DNA of 64,000 nucleotides from Fictibacillus phosphorivorans (GTDB lineage: Bacteria; Bacillota; Bacilli; Bacillales; Fictibacillaceae). Shown piece after piece: positions 15,949-24,241 of the stretch. The stretch is from positions 558,001 through 622,000 of the forward strand of contig NZ_VDZU01000001.1 in NCBI RefSeq assembly GCF_007673525.1. Reading direction: 5' to 3'. The notes under the pieces are model-generated. The model had not been told where the DNA came from. It saw only the letters and a program-made list of their open reading frames with translations, and searched no databases. How positions within the stretch are numbered: position 1 is the first letter of the stretch; every line of letters starts with the position of its first letter. Both the position numbers and the translations under genes were made by a program.

Positions 15949-16697
15949 AAATCTTAGAAGTGAGAGATTATCATGAGATGAGCTCTATTGCGGCCAAAAT
16001 CATTATTGAAAAAGTTCAATCTAAGCCAGATGCAAAACTAGGACTTGCCACAGGCGGAACACCGATTGGACTTTATAAGGAATTGATTCAAGATTACAGG
16101 AGTAACGGTACCTCTTATGAGAGAGTGTGCACCTACAATTTGGATGAGTATGTTGAAATTGATCCAGAAGACTCCAATAGTTATCGTTATTTCATGGAGC
16201 AACATTTATTTGCTCATATTAACGTACCTGAATCTCAAATCCATATTCCTGATGGAACAGCAGAGGATTTGGAAGCGGAATGCGAACGGTATGATGTAGA
16301 ACTGAACAGAGGAGATGGTGTAGACATCCAGATCCTTGGTATCGGAAGCAACGGTCACATCGGATTTAATGAACCTGACACATCTTTTGCTTCACACACC
16401 CATATCGTTAAGCTTGCTGAAACCACACGTAAAGCAAATGCTCGTTTTTTTCAACGTTTAGAAGATGTGCCAACACATGCTATTACAATGGGGATTGCAT
16501 CCATCTTAAAGGCTAAGCAGATTATACTTCTGGTCTCGGGCGTTGATAAAGCTGAAGTGATGAAGCAATTGTTAACTACAGATGAAGTCAATGAACAGTT
16601 GCCAGCATCAGCGTTAAAAAAGCATCATAATGTCACGATAATCGCAGACGAGGAAGCACTTTCGCTACTTCGTGAAAAAAAATTTCAAAATAAGTAA
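15945..16697 (+). CDS. nagB: glucosamine-6-phosphate deaminase
   Basis: This 250-residue enzyme turns glucosamine-6-phosphate into fructose-6-phosphate and ammonia. Motifs are GLATGGTPIGLYKELI, CTYNLDEYVEI, GIGSNGHIGFNEP and THAITMGIASIL. The length fits the short Bacillus NagB type. Translationally coupled to nagA by a 4-bp overlap; last gene of the operon, followed at once by a terminator. Confidence 0.95.
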   Translation: MKILEVRDYHEMSSIAAKIIIEKVQSKPDAKLGLATGGTPIGLYKELIQDYRSNGTSYERVCTYNLDEYVEIDPEDSNSYRYFMEQHLFAHINVPESQIHIPDGTAEDLEAECERYDVELNRGDGVDIQILGIGSNGHIGFNEPDTSFASHTHIVKLAETTRKANARFFQRLEDVPTHAITMGIASILKAKQIILLVSGVDKAEVMKQLLTTDEVNEQLPASALKKHHNVTIIADEEALSLLREKKFQNK

Positions 16698-16731
16698 AAA
16701 GACCCTTTTTAAACAGGGTCTTTTTTCGTGT
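16696..16731 (+). terminator. terminator of the nan/nag operon
   Basis: AAAAAGACCC and GGGTCTTTTTT form a stem with its own T tract, directly after the nagB stop. Confidence 0.85.
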
Positions 16732-16774
16732 TTTAAAACGGAAATCCCTTATTCACCCTCATTAATATAGAGAA

Positions 16775-16849
16775 TGAAAATAAATTTCAAAAAAATAATA
16801 ATAATGAAAATAATTTAGAAAAACTTTATAATAAATGAAAGCGTTACCA
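16775..16849 (+). promoter_or_regulatory. control region of the GHL10 gene: promoter, cre site and AT palindrome
   Basis: TATAAT (16827-16832) lies 17 bp after ATGAAA (16804-16809). Just downstream, TGAAAGCGTTACCA (16836-16849) matches the CcpA cre consensus with one mismatch and overlaps the likely transcription start. TGAAAATAAATTTCA (16775-16789) is a further dyad upstream. Catabolite repression by CcpA is therefore likely. Confidence 0.55.
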
Positions 16850-16871
16850 AACCAATAAAAGGAGATTGATT

Positions 16872-19235
16872 ATGAAGAGAAAATTTAAAGTTTTAACGGG
16901 TTCGCTCCTTGCTACAAGTCTTGTTTTTTCAGCTGTTGACCTGTCAGGTTCGGTTAAAGCACAAGAAAATGTACCTTACAATGTCCTGTCCGTAAAAGAT
17001 GAGTCAGGTGATCAAATGGCGATCAACGGCAAAAATCAGCTAGCTAACGACAACAAACTGATTTTATTTAACGATGAATTTAGTTATTACACGGAAACAC
17101 AAAAAGGAAGTATGGAAGTAGTCTTAGAAAAAACGGGTGTAAATACATACCGTGTGGTAAAAGACACAGATGGTGACAGCGCTATTCCTGAGAACGGGCT
17201 CGTTTTATCAACTGGGGATATTTCAACAACTGAAATTAGAAGCTTCTTAACACAGTTGGAAGCGGGAGAATCCGTTACATTGAATGAGCCAACCGAAAAA
17301 CGTGAGCAAAAACAGTCAAATGCGGTGGATCCTACAAGAGAATCCAACCCGGGTGGAGCTGTGTTTGATGGATTCCGCGGACCTGATCAACTGATTGTTT
17401 ACACACCTGCGTTCGGTGAATCTACAAAGACCAACCAGTATGGATATGAAATTACAGTAGAAAACGGTTTTGTTACAAAACTTGGAGGGGGAAACTCTAA
17501 AATTCCTAAGAACGGTTTTGTCGTGAGCGGACATGGCGTGAATTCCAGCTGGATCTCTTCTAACTCCATCATTGGCGCGAAAGTTAAGGTGAGTGAAAAT
17601 GGAGTTGTAGAAATCGTACAAGATGTTGAGAGTTTCCAATATCAAAGTCAGCAAGCGATTGATCAAGCGAGATCGTCTATTGAAAAAGCAAAGTCAGAGT
17701 ATTTAGATGTCGCGTTTGAAGAAGCAAATGCTGCGATTCAAAAAGCGGAGTCTCTATTAGCTGAAGCGGAAGCAATCAAAACAAGCGATCCTATAAGATC
17801 ATTAGATAAAACAAGGCAAGCAACCCAATCCGCTTATGACGCGTACTATTATTCACTGGCTTCTCATAAAGCAGAGCAGCGCGCAATCTGGTATCGTCCA
17901 GAAGAAACTACATTAGCAGGAGTTAATCAAGTCCTTGATCGTATGGAAAAAGCGGGTTTTAACTCTGTTTATCTAGAAACAACATTTTGGGGTTATACGA
18001 TCTACCCGAGTGATGTTATGAAGAAATATGGCCTCCCATCACAGCATCCACGCTTTGCGGATGGTAATTATGGCAAGTACGGAAAAGATCTTCTTGCTGC
18101 TTATGTAAAAGAAGGGAAAAAGCGAGGGATGACAATCCAAGCGTGGACAGATGGGTTCATGATCGGAGAAAGCAGCATAGGTGTGCCGTCTCAATTTGCA
18201 AAATATCCAGAGTGGGCAGCGATCCAGCGCAGCAACACAACTGGAACATTCAAGCCGGATACAGCGAGCAAATATTACTGGCTGGATATCGCACAGCCTG
18301 ACGTACAGAATTTTATGTTAGACATCTATAAAGAGATGCAGGCCGATTATGACATCAAAGGTTTAAATATTGATTATATGCGTTATCCGCATCATAAGTT
18401 TGAAGATAGCTATGGTTTTAGCGAGCGGACAAAACAGCTGTATCAAGAGAAAACCGGAATCGATCCTTACACACTATCCCCAACAGCTACACCTGCTGAG
18501 TGGGAAGAATGGCTGAATTGGCTACGCGAGCGTGAGAACGATTTTGTGGACAAGCTTCACGTGCAAACAAAAGAGATGAACAAAAAGTTTATGCTGACGG
18601 CAACACCGGAACCAGGACCTGAAGCAATACAGATCAGCGACTGGAAAGAAGATATCGATGGTGTTATCCCGCAAGCATATGGGCACGACTTCAACAGCAT
18701 ACAAAAAACAGTAACAGAGAGCAAAAAACTGATGCCAGAAGGAACGATGTACTACACAGGAATTTACTCTTTCTATCATCATTTAAGTGAGATGGCGAGC
18801 GTGAGTGACGTCATGTCTGCGAAGTATGGAACGTCTGGTGTGAACATGTTTGCTTTCGGTCAAGCGAGTGCGCCGTCTGTAGACGCTCTAGGAAAGGGTC
18901 CTTGGCGTGAAAAAGCAGTGAACCCTGGAGAAGAGCCGATTTTGGCGACTCATACTGTACTGAAAAATATTGAAAAACAAATTACAAAAATCTATATTCC
19001 TCAAGGTGTGATAGATAAAAAAGAAGGTATCTCTCTTAAACTAGCGATTAAGAAACTCAATAAAGCAGTGGAAAAAGATATTAAGAATAGTTCCGTCCTG
19101 TTTGATTCTACTGTGTCGAAAGTAGAAAAGGCAGTCACGGACGAAAAACTTGCTCCAGTGGTAGGAGAGAGAATGAAAGCCGATCTTCTTGATGCGAAGA
19201 TGTGGGTAAATTACGCATTAAAGCATCAAAAATAA
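16872..19235 (+). CDS. secreted GHL10-type glycoside hydrolase (DUF187)
   Basis: A 787-residue exported protein with a signal peptide (residues 1 to about 30, KRKFKVLTGSLLATSLVFSA). An N-terminal region with two similar IPKNGFVVSGHG-type motifs runs to about 240, a helical linker to about 335, then a GHL10/DUF187 TIM barrel from EQRAIWYRPEETT to about 680, and a C-terminal helical domain. B. subtilis YngK and E. coli DigH (YddW) carry this catalytic family; DigH cleaves denuded peptidoglycan strands. A glycan containing amino sugars is therefore a sensible target beside the nan/nag operon. The annotated start is ATG 16872, behind GGAG; a TTG at 16866 is less likely. Substrate unproven. Confidence 0.75.
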   Translation: MKRKFKVLTGSLLATSLVFSAVDLSGSVKAQENVPYNVLSVKDESGDQMAINGKNQLANDNKLILFNDEFSYYTETQKGSMEVVLEKTGVNTYRVVKDTDGDSAIPENGLVLSTGDISTTEIRSFLTQLEAGESVTLNEPTEKREQKQSNAVDPTRESNPGGAVFDGFRGPDQLIVYTPAFGESTKTNQYGYEITVENGFVTKLGGGNSKIPKNGFVVSGHGVNSSWISSNSIIGAKVKVSENGVVEIVQDVESFQYQSQQAIDQARSSIEKAKSEYLDVAFEEANAAIQKAESLLAEAEAIKTSDPIRSLDKTRQATQSAYDAYYYSLASHKAEQRAIWYRPEETTLAGVNQVLDRMEKAGFNSVYLETTFWGYTIYPSDVMKKYGLPSQHPRFADGNYGKYGKDLLAAYVKEGKKRGMTIQAWTDGFMIGESSIGVPSQFAKYPEWAAIQRSNTTGTFKPDTASKYYWLDIAQPDVQNFMLDIYKEMQADYDIKGLNIDYMRYPHHKFEDSYGFSERTKQLYQEKTGIDPYTLSPTATPAEWEEWLNWLRERENDFVDKLHVQTKEMNKKFMLTATPEPGPEAIQISDWKEDIDGVIPQAYGHDFNSIQKTVTESKKLMPEGTMYYTGIYSFYHHLSEMASVSDVMSAKYGTSGVNMFAFGQASAPSVDALGKGPWREKAVNPGEEPILATHTVLKNIEKQITKIYIPQGVIDKKEGISLKLAIKKLNKAVEKDIKNSSVLFDSTVSKVEKAVTDEKLAPVVGERMKADLLDAKMWVNYALKHQK

Positions 19236-19346
19236 CTGAAACTTTCTACATTAAGATTTCATTTTTATGAAAAAAGTTTGAAACGCTGGCGCAAGAGGTG
19301 CATTTAGTGACCGATTGTTGTCAGCTTTTCCTCTTTATTTTGATGT

Positions 19347-19493
19347 TGAGTGAAATGGTTACCCTACTGGGTGAAACTTAAGCATGTTGTAGTGAAACAT
19401 AAGTATGTATGAGCGAAACCGAATCTTGTTGGAGTGAAACCACCTGTAAATGGAGCGAACGTGTAACAAATTATAAAAACACGTACCGTAAAA
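19347..19493 (+). repeat. 21-bp phased array with cap (array D)
   Basis: Cores begin at 19352, 19373, 19394, 19415, 19436 and 19457, every step exactly 21 bp. The cap (19457-19493) has intact ACGTGT and ACACGT halves and ends ACCGTAAAA; it has one extra T in its AT-rich centre. A TAA stop follows GGTGAAACT, so this array cannot encode the heptad peptide seen in array B. It occupies the 433-bp gap before the ABC transporter operon. The rest of the gap holds only the promoter and AT palindromes described separately. Confidence 0.9.
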
Positions 19494-19561
19494 TCGCTTC
19501 AAGCAGAATTCTTTCATACCTCTAGTCTACAAAATAAGAAATTAATTTTCAAAAATTAATT

Positions 19562-19641
19562 AAAAATGAAAATTATTTTTAAAATGGATTGAAATCTCTT
19601 AATCTAACTTTTATAATTGAGTTATCAAGAAAACGCTTACC
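19562..19641 (+). promoter_or_regulatory. promoter region of the sugar ABC transporter operon
   Basis: TTGAAA (19589-19594) and TATAAT (19612-19617) are 17 bp apart, a near-consensus promoter. AGAAAACGCTTACC (19628-19641), near the transcription start, resembles a cre site with two mismatches. An AT-rich tract with AAAATTATTTTT lies just upstream (19562-19584), similar to those before nanE and the GHL10 gene. Confidence 0.6.
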
Positions 19642-19668
19642 AAAATGTTTCTGAGGGGGAAATGAAAA

Positions 19669-20997
19669 GTGAAGAAACGTACAAAAACATGGGTTTCTGG
19701 TTCACTAGCAGCAGCATTGTCACTAAGTTTGATCGCGTGCAGCAACGGAGAAGATGATAAGGCGAAAGGGTCTGCTAAAGATGGAGAGCTTTCCGGAGAA
19801 GTTACACTTTGGACAGCGTCATTAGCAGGTGAGCCATTTGACACCTACTTCAAAAATATCGAAAAAGACTTCGAAAAGCTTCATCCGAAACTTGATGTTG
19901 TGATCGAAGACGTTCCTCAAAATGAGATGGAGCAAAAGGTGTTAACATCGCTCACAGGTGACGATGTTCCTGATGTTGTTAACTTAAATCCTCATTATAT
20001 GTCTAACATTGCTGCTCAAGGCGGACTATTAGATCTTACAGATGCGGTGAGCGAAGAGACGAAGGACTCTTTTGTAGAAGGACCATACGAGTCTGGTATG
20101 TATGACGATAAGCTATATGCTTTGCCATGGTACTTAACAACAACTGTTTCTTGGTATAACAACGATGCTTTCTCAAAAGCAGGCGTTTCAGAGCTTCCTA
20201 CCGATACGAAGGGACTTTATGAAGCTGCGAAAAAAGTAAAAGACGCAACGGGTAAACCGTCATACTTCCCGGTTATCAATGACGGAAACACGATCATGGA
20301 AAAAATGGTTTCAATCGCGAACGGAACTCCTATCGTCGAAGATGGTAAAGCAAAGTTTGCAGATAACAAAGATCTATTAGAATTCTTTGAGGCAACTCAG
20401 AAGATGTATAAAGAAGGAATCATTCCTCAAGAAGCAGCGGAAGGTTCAATTAAAACAGGTCAAGAGCTTTACATGGCAGGAAACGTTTCAATGCTTGAAG
20501 GCGGCGTGACTTTCCTAGGACCGATTGAGTCAGGAGCACCTGAAGTGTACAAAGCTTCTAAAGCAGGACAGCCGTTGAACGCAGATGATGCACCAGTGAA
20601 CGTAGCGGTTATGAACTTTGCGGTACCAGCAAAAACAAAGAACGAAGATGCTGCAGTAGCACTTGCTGAGTTTGTATCGAATGCTGAAAACCAATTAGAA
20701 TTCGCTAAAACGGCAGGAACCGTTCTTCCAGCTACAAAGAAATCTCTAGAAGATGACTACTTTAAGAATCCAGGAGATTCTCCAAAAGCATTCGGTATGT
20801 TAGAGGCTTCTAAGTCTTTAAGCCGTGCAGAAGTACTCATTCCTCCAACGGAAAACAGTGCTGACCTGCGTACAGCAACAAAGAACATCTTCATCCAAAA
20901 CTTACAAGGTAAACTATCTCCGAAAGAAGCGTTAAAAGAACTTGCTTCTGAGTGGAACAAAGCGTTTGAAAAATCAGGTGAAAAAGTAACATTCTAA
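19669..20997 (+). CDS. sugar ABC transporter substrate-binding lipoprotein
   Basis: This 442-residue extracytoplasmic binding protein belongs to the bacterial type 1 solute-binding family. The lipoprotein signal ends in the lipobox LIAC, with lipid attachment at that cysteine, then a charged linker. The mature part starts GEVTLWTASLAGEP and contains the family stretch LYALPWYLTTTVSWYNNDAFSKAG. GTG 19669 is chosen because AGGGGGA lies 8 bp upstream. It is the first gene of the operon with two permeases, an oxidoreductase and a mannosidase. The sugar bound is unknown; context suggests a mannose- or amino-sugar-containing oligosaccharide. Confidence 0.9.
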   Translation: MKKRTKTWVSGSLAAALSLSLIACSNGEDDKAKGSAKDGELSGEVTLWTASLAGEPFDTYFKNIEKDFEKLHPKLDVVIEDVPQNEMEQKVLTSLTGDDVPDVVNLNPHYMSNIAAQGGLLDLTDAVSEETKDSFVEGPYESGMYDDKLYALPWYLTTTVSWYNNDAFSKAGVSELPTDTKGLYEAAKKVKDATGKPSYFPVINDGNTIMEKMVSIANGTPIVEDGKAKFADNKDLLEFFEATQKMYKEGIIPQEAAEGSIKTGQELYMAGNVSMLEGGVTFLGPIESGAPEVYKASKAGQPLNADDAPVNVAVMNFAVPAKTKNEDAAVALAEFVSNAENQLEFAKTAGTVLPATKKSLEDDYFKNPGDSPKAFGMLEASKSLSRAEVLIPPTENSADLRTATKNIFIQNLQGKLSPKEALKELASEWNKAFEKSGEKVTF

Positions 20998-21009
20998 TGT
21001 AGTAGATGA

Positions 21010-21047
21010 AGAGACTAGCTTTTTATAAAGCCTAGTCTCTACTTTTT
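21010..21047 (+). terminator. stem-loop between binding-protein and permease genes, probable partial terminator
   Basis: AGAGACTAG (21010-21018) and CTAGTCTCT (21032-21040) form a perfect 9-bp stem followed by ACTTTTTAAA. The downstream permease has no separate promoter that I can see. Partial termination or 3'-end protection that raises binding-protein levels over permeases is the usual meaning of such a hairpin. Confidence 0.65.
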
Positions 21048-21064
21048 AAAAGGGGGGTTCTAAC

Positions 21065-22009
21065 ATGAACAGAGAACCTGTTGTACTGCCAAATGTAAAA
21101 ACAAAAATCAAAGCAACAAAAAAGAAGAAAAAGTTTAGCATGAAGTTCCTTACACCATGGCTGTTTTTACTTCCAGCTATCGTGATTCTAGCAACGTTTT
21201 TAGTGTATCCGATTCTAGAAGCGTTCAAGTGGAGTTTTCTGGATTATAAAATCATTGCGGGTACTGGAGAATATGTTGGTCTAGCTAACTTTAAAGAGAT
21301 GTTTGCAGATAAGTATTTCTGGGTTGCATTAGTCAACACGCTGACGTTCCTAGTGATCGTCCTGCCATTAAACGTCTTTTTACCAATGATTTTAGCAGTC
21401 CTTGTAAACCAAAGAATAAGAGGAGCCGGCACGTTCCGCGTTCTCTACTATCTACCAGTTATCACACCAATGGTAGTAGCTGCGCTCATGTGGAAGATGC
21501 TTTACTCACAAAGTGGAATCATCTCTGAGTTTTTAGTAAAACTCGGAGTGTTCGATGGTCCTACCAATCTACTGGTTCAGTCATCAACCGCACTAACAGC
21601 TGTAGCAGCCATCACCGTTTGGAAAGGACTTGGCTATTATATGATCATTTATTTAGCTGGTCTGCAATCGATTCCAAAGGATGTTTATGAGTCTGCAAGT
21701 ATTGATGGAGCATCTGTTTGGAAGCAGTTTACGAAGATTACAATTCCTATGCTGACGCCATCTATTACACTCGTATCGGTTATGACGATCATTGCCGGAA
21801 TGAAAGTCTTTGAAGAGATCGCCTTAACAACAGGCGGTGGTCCATCAGGTGCGACCACTACGCTCGTAATGTACATCTACAACAAATTTATGAGTCTTGA
21901 CGTAAGTATCGCGTCTGCTGCAGGTATCGTGTTACTCGTACTTGCGATCGCTGCATCACTTTTACAGATGAAGTTAACAAGTAAACGCGAAGACGATCTA
22001 CGTGTTTAA
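21065..22009 (+). CDS. sugar ABC transporter permease (first of pair)
   Basis: A 314-residue inner-membrane permease of the MalF/UgpA type with about six membrane helices and a basic cytoplasmic N terminus (lysine-rich, residues 11-25). The EAA loop that docks the ATPase reads ESASIDGASVWKQFTKITIP. GGGGGG lies just before ATG 21065. It pairs with the permease starting at 22028; no ATPase gene is linked, so a shared MsmX-like ATPase is expected. Confidence 0.9.
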   Translation: MNREPVVLPNVKTKIKATKKKKKFSMKFLTPWLFLLPAIVILATFLVYPILEAFKWSFLDYKIIAGTGEYVGLANFKEMFADKYFWVALVNTLTFLVIVLPLNVFLPMILAVLVNQRIRGAGTFRVLYYLPVITPMVVAALMWKMLYSQSGIISEFLVKLGVFDGPTNLLVQSSTALTAVAAITVWKGLGYYMIIYLAGLQSIPKDVYESASIDGASVWKQFTKITIPMLTPSITLVSVMTIIAGMKVFEEIALTTGGGPSGATTTLVMYIYNKFMSLDVSIASAAGIVLLVLAIAASLLQMKLTSKREDDLRV

Positions 22010-22027
22010 TAGATTGGGGGGAATCTC

Positions 22028-22849
22028 ATGAAATCAAAACAAAACAGTAAAATATGGCTCTATGCGGTAATGTTATTAATCACCGTACTAACGGTCGGAC
22101 CGTTTCTGATCACATTATTTATGGCGATGAAATCAGGAAGTGAAGGCATCTACACAAGTCTTCTTCCGAAAGATCCAACACTTGCAAACTTCGTAACGGC
22201 ATTTGAAAAAGCGAACTTTGGACTTTATTTTATGAACACAGCGATTATAACAGCCATCGCGATTCCTTTAAACTTATTGTTCTGCAGTTTAGCGGCTTAT
22301 CCGCTCGCACGAATGGACTTTAGAGGACGAAGTGTTGTTCTGGCACTCATCATCTCAACGATGATGGTTCCGTTCCAGCTATACATGGCTCCACTTTTTC
22401 AGCTAGCAGGAGAACTCGGACTAAGAAACACACATATCGGTCTTGTTGTGATGCAGGTTTCAACAGCGTTCGGAATCTTTTTAATGCGCCAAGCTTATCT
22501 GCGTATCCCAAAAGAACTTGAAGAATCGGCTTACTTAGACGGCGCAAACCGCTTTAAAGTCTGGTATCTCGTCGTATTGCCACTTGTGAAGCCGACGCTT
22601 GTAACTCTGGCGATCTTCACATTCATGGGCACATGGGGCGATTACTTATGGCCGCTGCTTAACTCAACAGAAAGCAGCATGTACACGTTATCCATCGGGC
22701 TCGCACAGCTTTCACAGAACTTTGACGGATCCAATTTAAAATTAATCTCTGCCGCATCCATACTAACGACAATTCCTACTTTACTAATCTTTATTTGGCT
22801 GCAAAAGTACTTTATTTCAGGAGCAACAGACGGAGCAGTAAAAGGATAA
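22028..22849 (+). CDS. sugar ABC transporter permease (second of pair)
   Basis: The 273-residue MalG/UgpE-type permease has about six membrane helices. Its EAA loop reads EESAYLDGANRFKVWYLVVLPL. It begins 18 bp after the first permease with GGGGGGAA as ribosome site. It completes the channel served by the binding protein at 19669. Confidence 0.9.
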   Translation: MKSKQNSKIWLYAVMLLITVLTVGPFLITLFMAMKSGSEGIYTSLLPKDPTLANFVTAFEKANFGLYFMNTAIITAIAIPLNLLFCSLAAYPLARMDFRGRSVVLALIISTMMVPFQLYMAPLFQLAGELGLRNTHIGLVVMQVSTAFGIFLMRQAYLRIPKELEESAYLDGANRFKVWYLVVLPLVKPTLVTLAIFTFMGTWGDYLWPLLNSTESSMYTLSIGLAQLSQNFDGSNLKLISAASILTTIPTLLIFIWLQKYFISGATDGAVKG

Positions 22850-22885
22850 CCTACATTACGATATCTTTTTAAGAGGTGAATTCAT

Positions 22886-24241
22886 TTGAGTACCCTATCT
22901 TTTTTCGGCAAAGAAGTTCCTGTCATCTATGATGTAGATTGTGTTGTGGTCGGTGGAGGTACGGGAGGAGCTGCTACAGCGATCTCTGCATTAGAAGAAA
23001 ATCTCTCCACGTTAGTCGTAGAGAAAACCATTTCACTCGGAGGAACTCAAACGAATTCCCTTGTTTCTCCTATGATGCCGACACATGTAAAAACACAGCG
23101 CATTAACGGTTTGATCACCGAGCGTTTAAACAAAGAAAATGTTGAAACAAACGACGGAACGACAGCATGCAGCTGGTTTAACGTTGAGTCTTTAAGTTAT
23201 GTACTTGAACAACTGATCACAGAACGCGGAGGCAGCATTCTGTATGATACGAATTTTATAGATTGCGTAAAGGAAGACGGGAAGATTACGCATATTATCG
23301 TAAACACGTGTAATGGGCTTGTTGCGATTTCAGGAAAAACGTTCGTTGATGCTACAGCAGATGCCGTTCTTTCTCGTTCAGCAGGTGTTGAAGTTGTGAG
23401 TGGGAATAAAGATGGACAAAATCAGCAAATTTCCTTTCGATTCGAAATGGGCGGGATTGATATGCCAGCTTTAAGGACGTTTATTCTCTCTCAGAACGAG
23501 ACGTTTTGTAAGGTCGAAAATCCTGACTTTTTTGAGATCGCGATGGTTCCTGGTAAAGGGCATGTATTAGAACCTTACTTCCGAGAAGCACTTGCTAACG
23601 GTGACTTAATTGAGGAGGATCTGCGGTATTTCCAAGCGTTTACCCAACCAGGAAAACCCACGGTCATGTCATTCAACTGCCCGCACATTCCAGGCATTAC
23701 AAAAACAACAGATCCGAAGCTTCGTTCAGAGGCTGTTGTAAAAGGAAGACAAATGATTCGCAGGCTCGCAACCTTTTTACCAAAATACATTCCGGGATTC
23801 CAGAACGCGTTTCTATTGAAAGAAGCGAATCAGCTTGGTATTCGTGAATCATACCGCATTGTTGGCCAATATGTGCTTACTGAACAGGACTATGTAGACC
23901 GTGCTCGATTTGAAGACGGAATTGCACGAGGCGACTGGTACATCGATGTTCATAGTGTTACAAAAGAATCGGTAAACGAAGCGAAATTCTCTCGCGGAGA
24001 ATATTACGAGATTCCTTATCGTTCCCTTATCACATTTGAAGTGGAAAACTTAGTTGTTGTAGGCAGACACATCTCAAGCACATTTTTGATGCAAGCCTCT
24101 CTTCGCATTCAGCCGACTGTTCGTGATATGGGGCAAGCGGCAGGAATGGCCTGCGCGTATTCGATTAAAAACAACATGGCATTAAATACATTGAACGGTG
24201 CACATCTGAAACAGCAGCTTCAAATGGTGGAGGAGTTTTAA
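22886..24241 (+). CDS. FAD-dependent oxidoreductase
   Basis: A 451-residue protein with an N-terminal dinucleotide-binding fold (CVVVGGGTGGAATAISALEE, about 14-33) followed by the FAD_oxidored-type pattern GGTQTNSLVSPMM and a C-terminal RIQPTVRDMGQAAGMACA that closes the FAD site. No signal peptide or membrane segment, so it acts in the cytoplasm. Start is TTG 22886 with AGAGGTG upstream. Members often sit in polysaccharide-use loci, but their substrates are mostly unknown. Its position between permease and mannosidase suggests oxidation of an imported sugar or its acid. The family is clear; the reaction is not. Confidence 0.8.
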   Translation: MSTLSFFGKEVPVIYDVDCVVVGGGTGGAATAISALEENLSTLVVEKTISLGGTQTNSLVSPMMPTHVKTQRINGLITERLNKENVETNDGTTACSWFNVESLSYVLEQLITERGGSILYDTNFIDCVKEDGKITHIIVNTCNGLVAISGKTFVDATADAVLSRSAGVEVVSGNKDGQNQQISFRFEMGGIDMPALRTFILSQNETFCKVENPDFFEIAMVPGKGHVLEPYFREALANGDLIEEDLRYFQAFTQPGKPTVMSFNCPHIPGITKTTDPKLRSEAVVKGRQMIRRLATFLPKYIPGFQNAFLLKEANQLGIRESYRIVGQYVLTEQDYVDRARFEDGIARGDWYIDVHSVTKESVNEAKFSRGEYYEIPYRSLITFEVENLVVVGRHISSTFLMQASLRIQPTVRDMGQAAGMACAYSIKNNMALNTLNGAHLKQQLQMVEEF

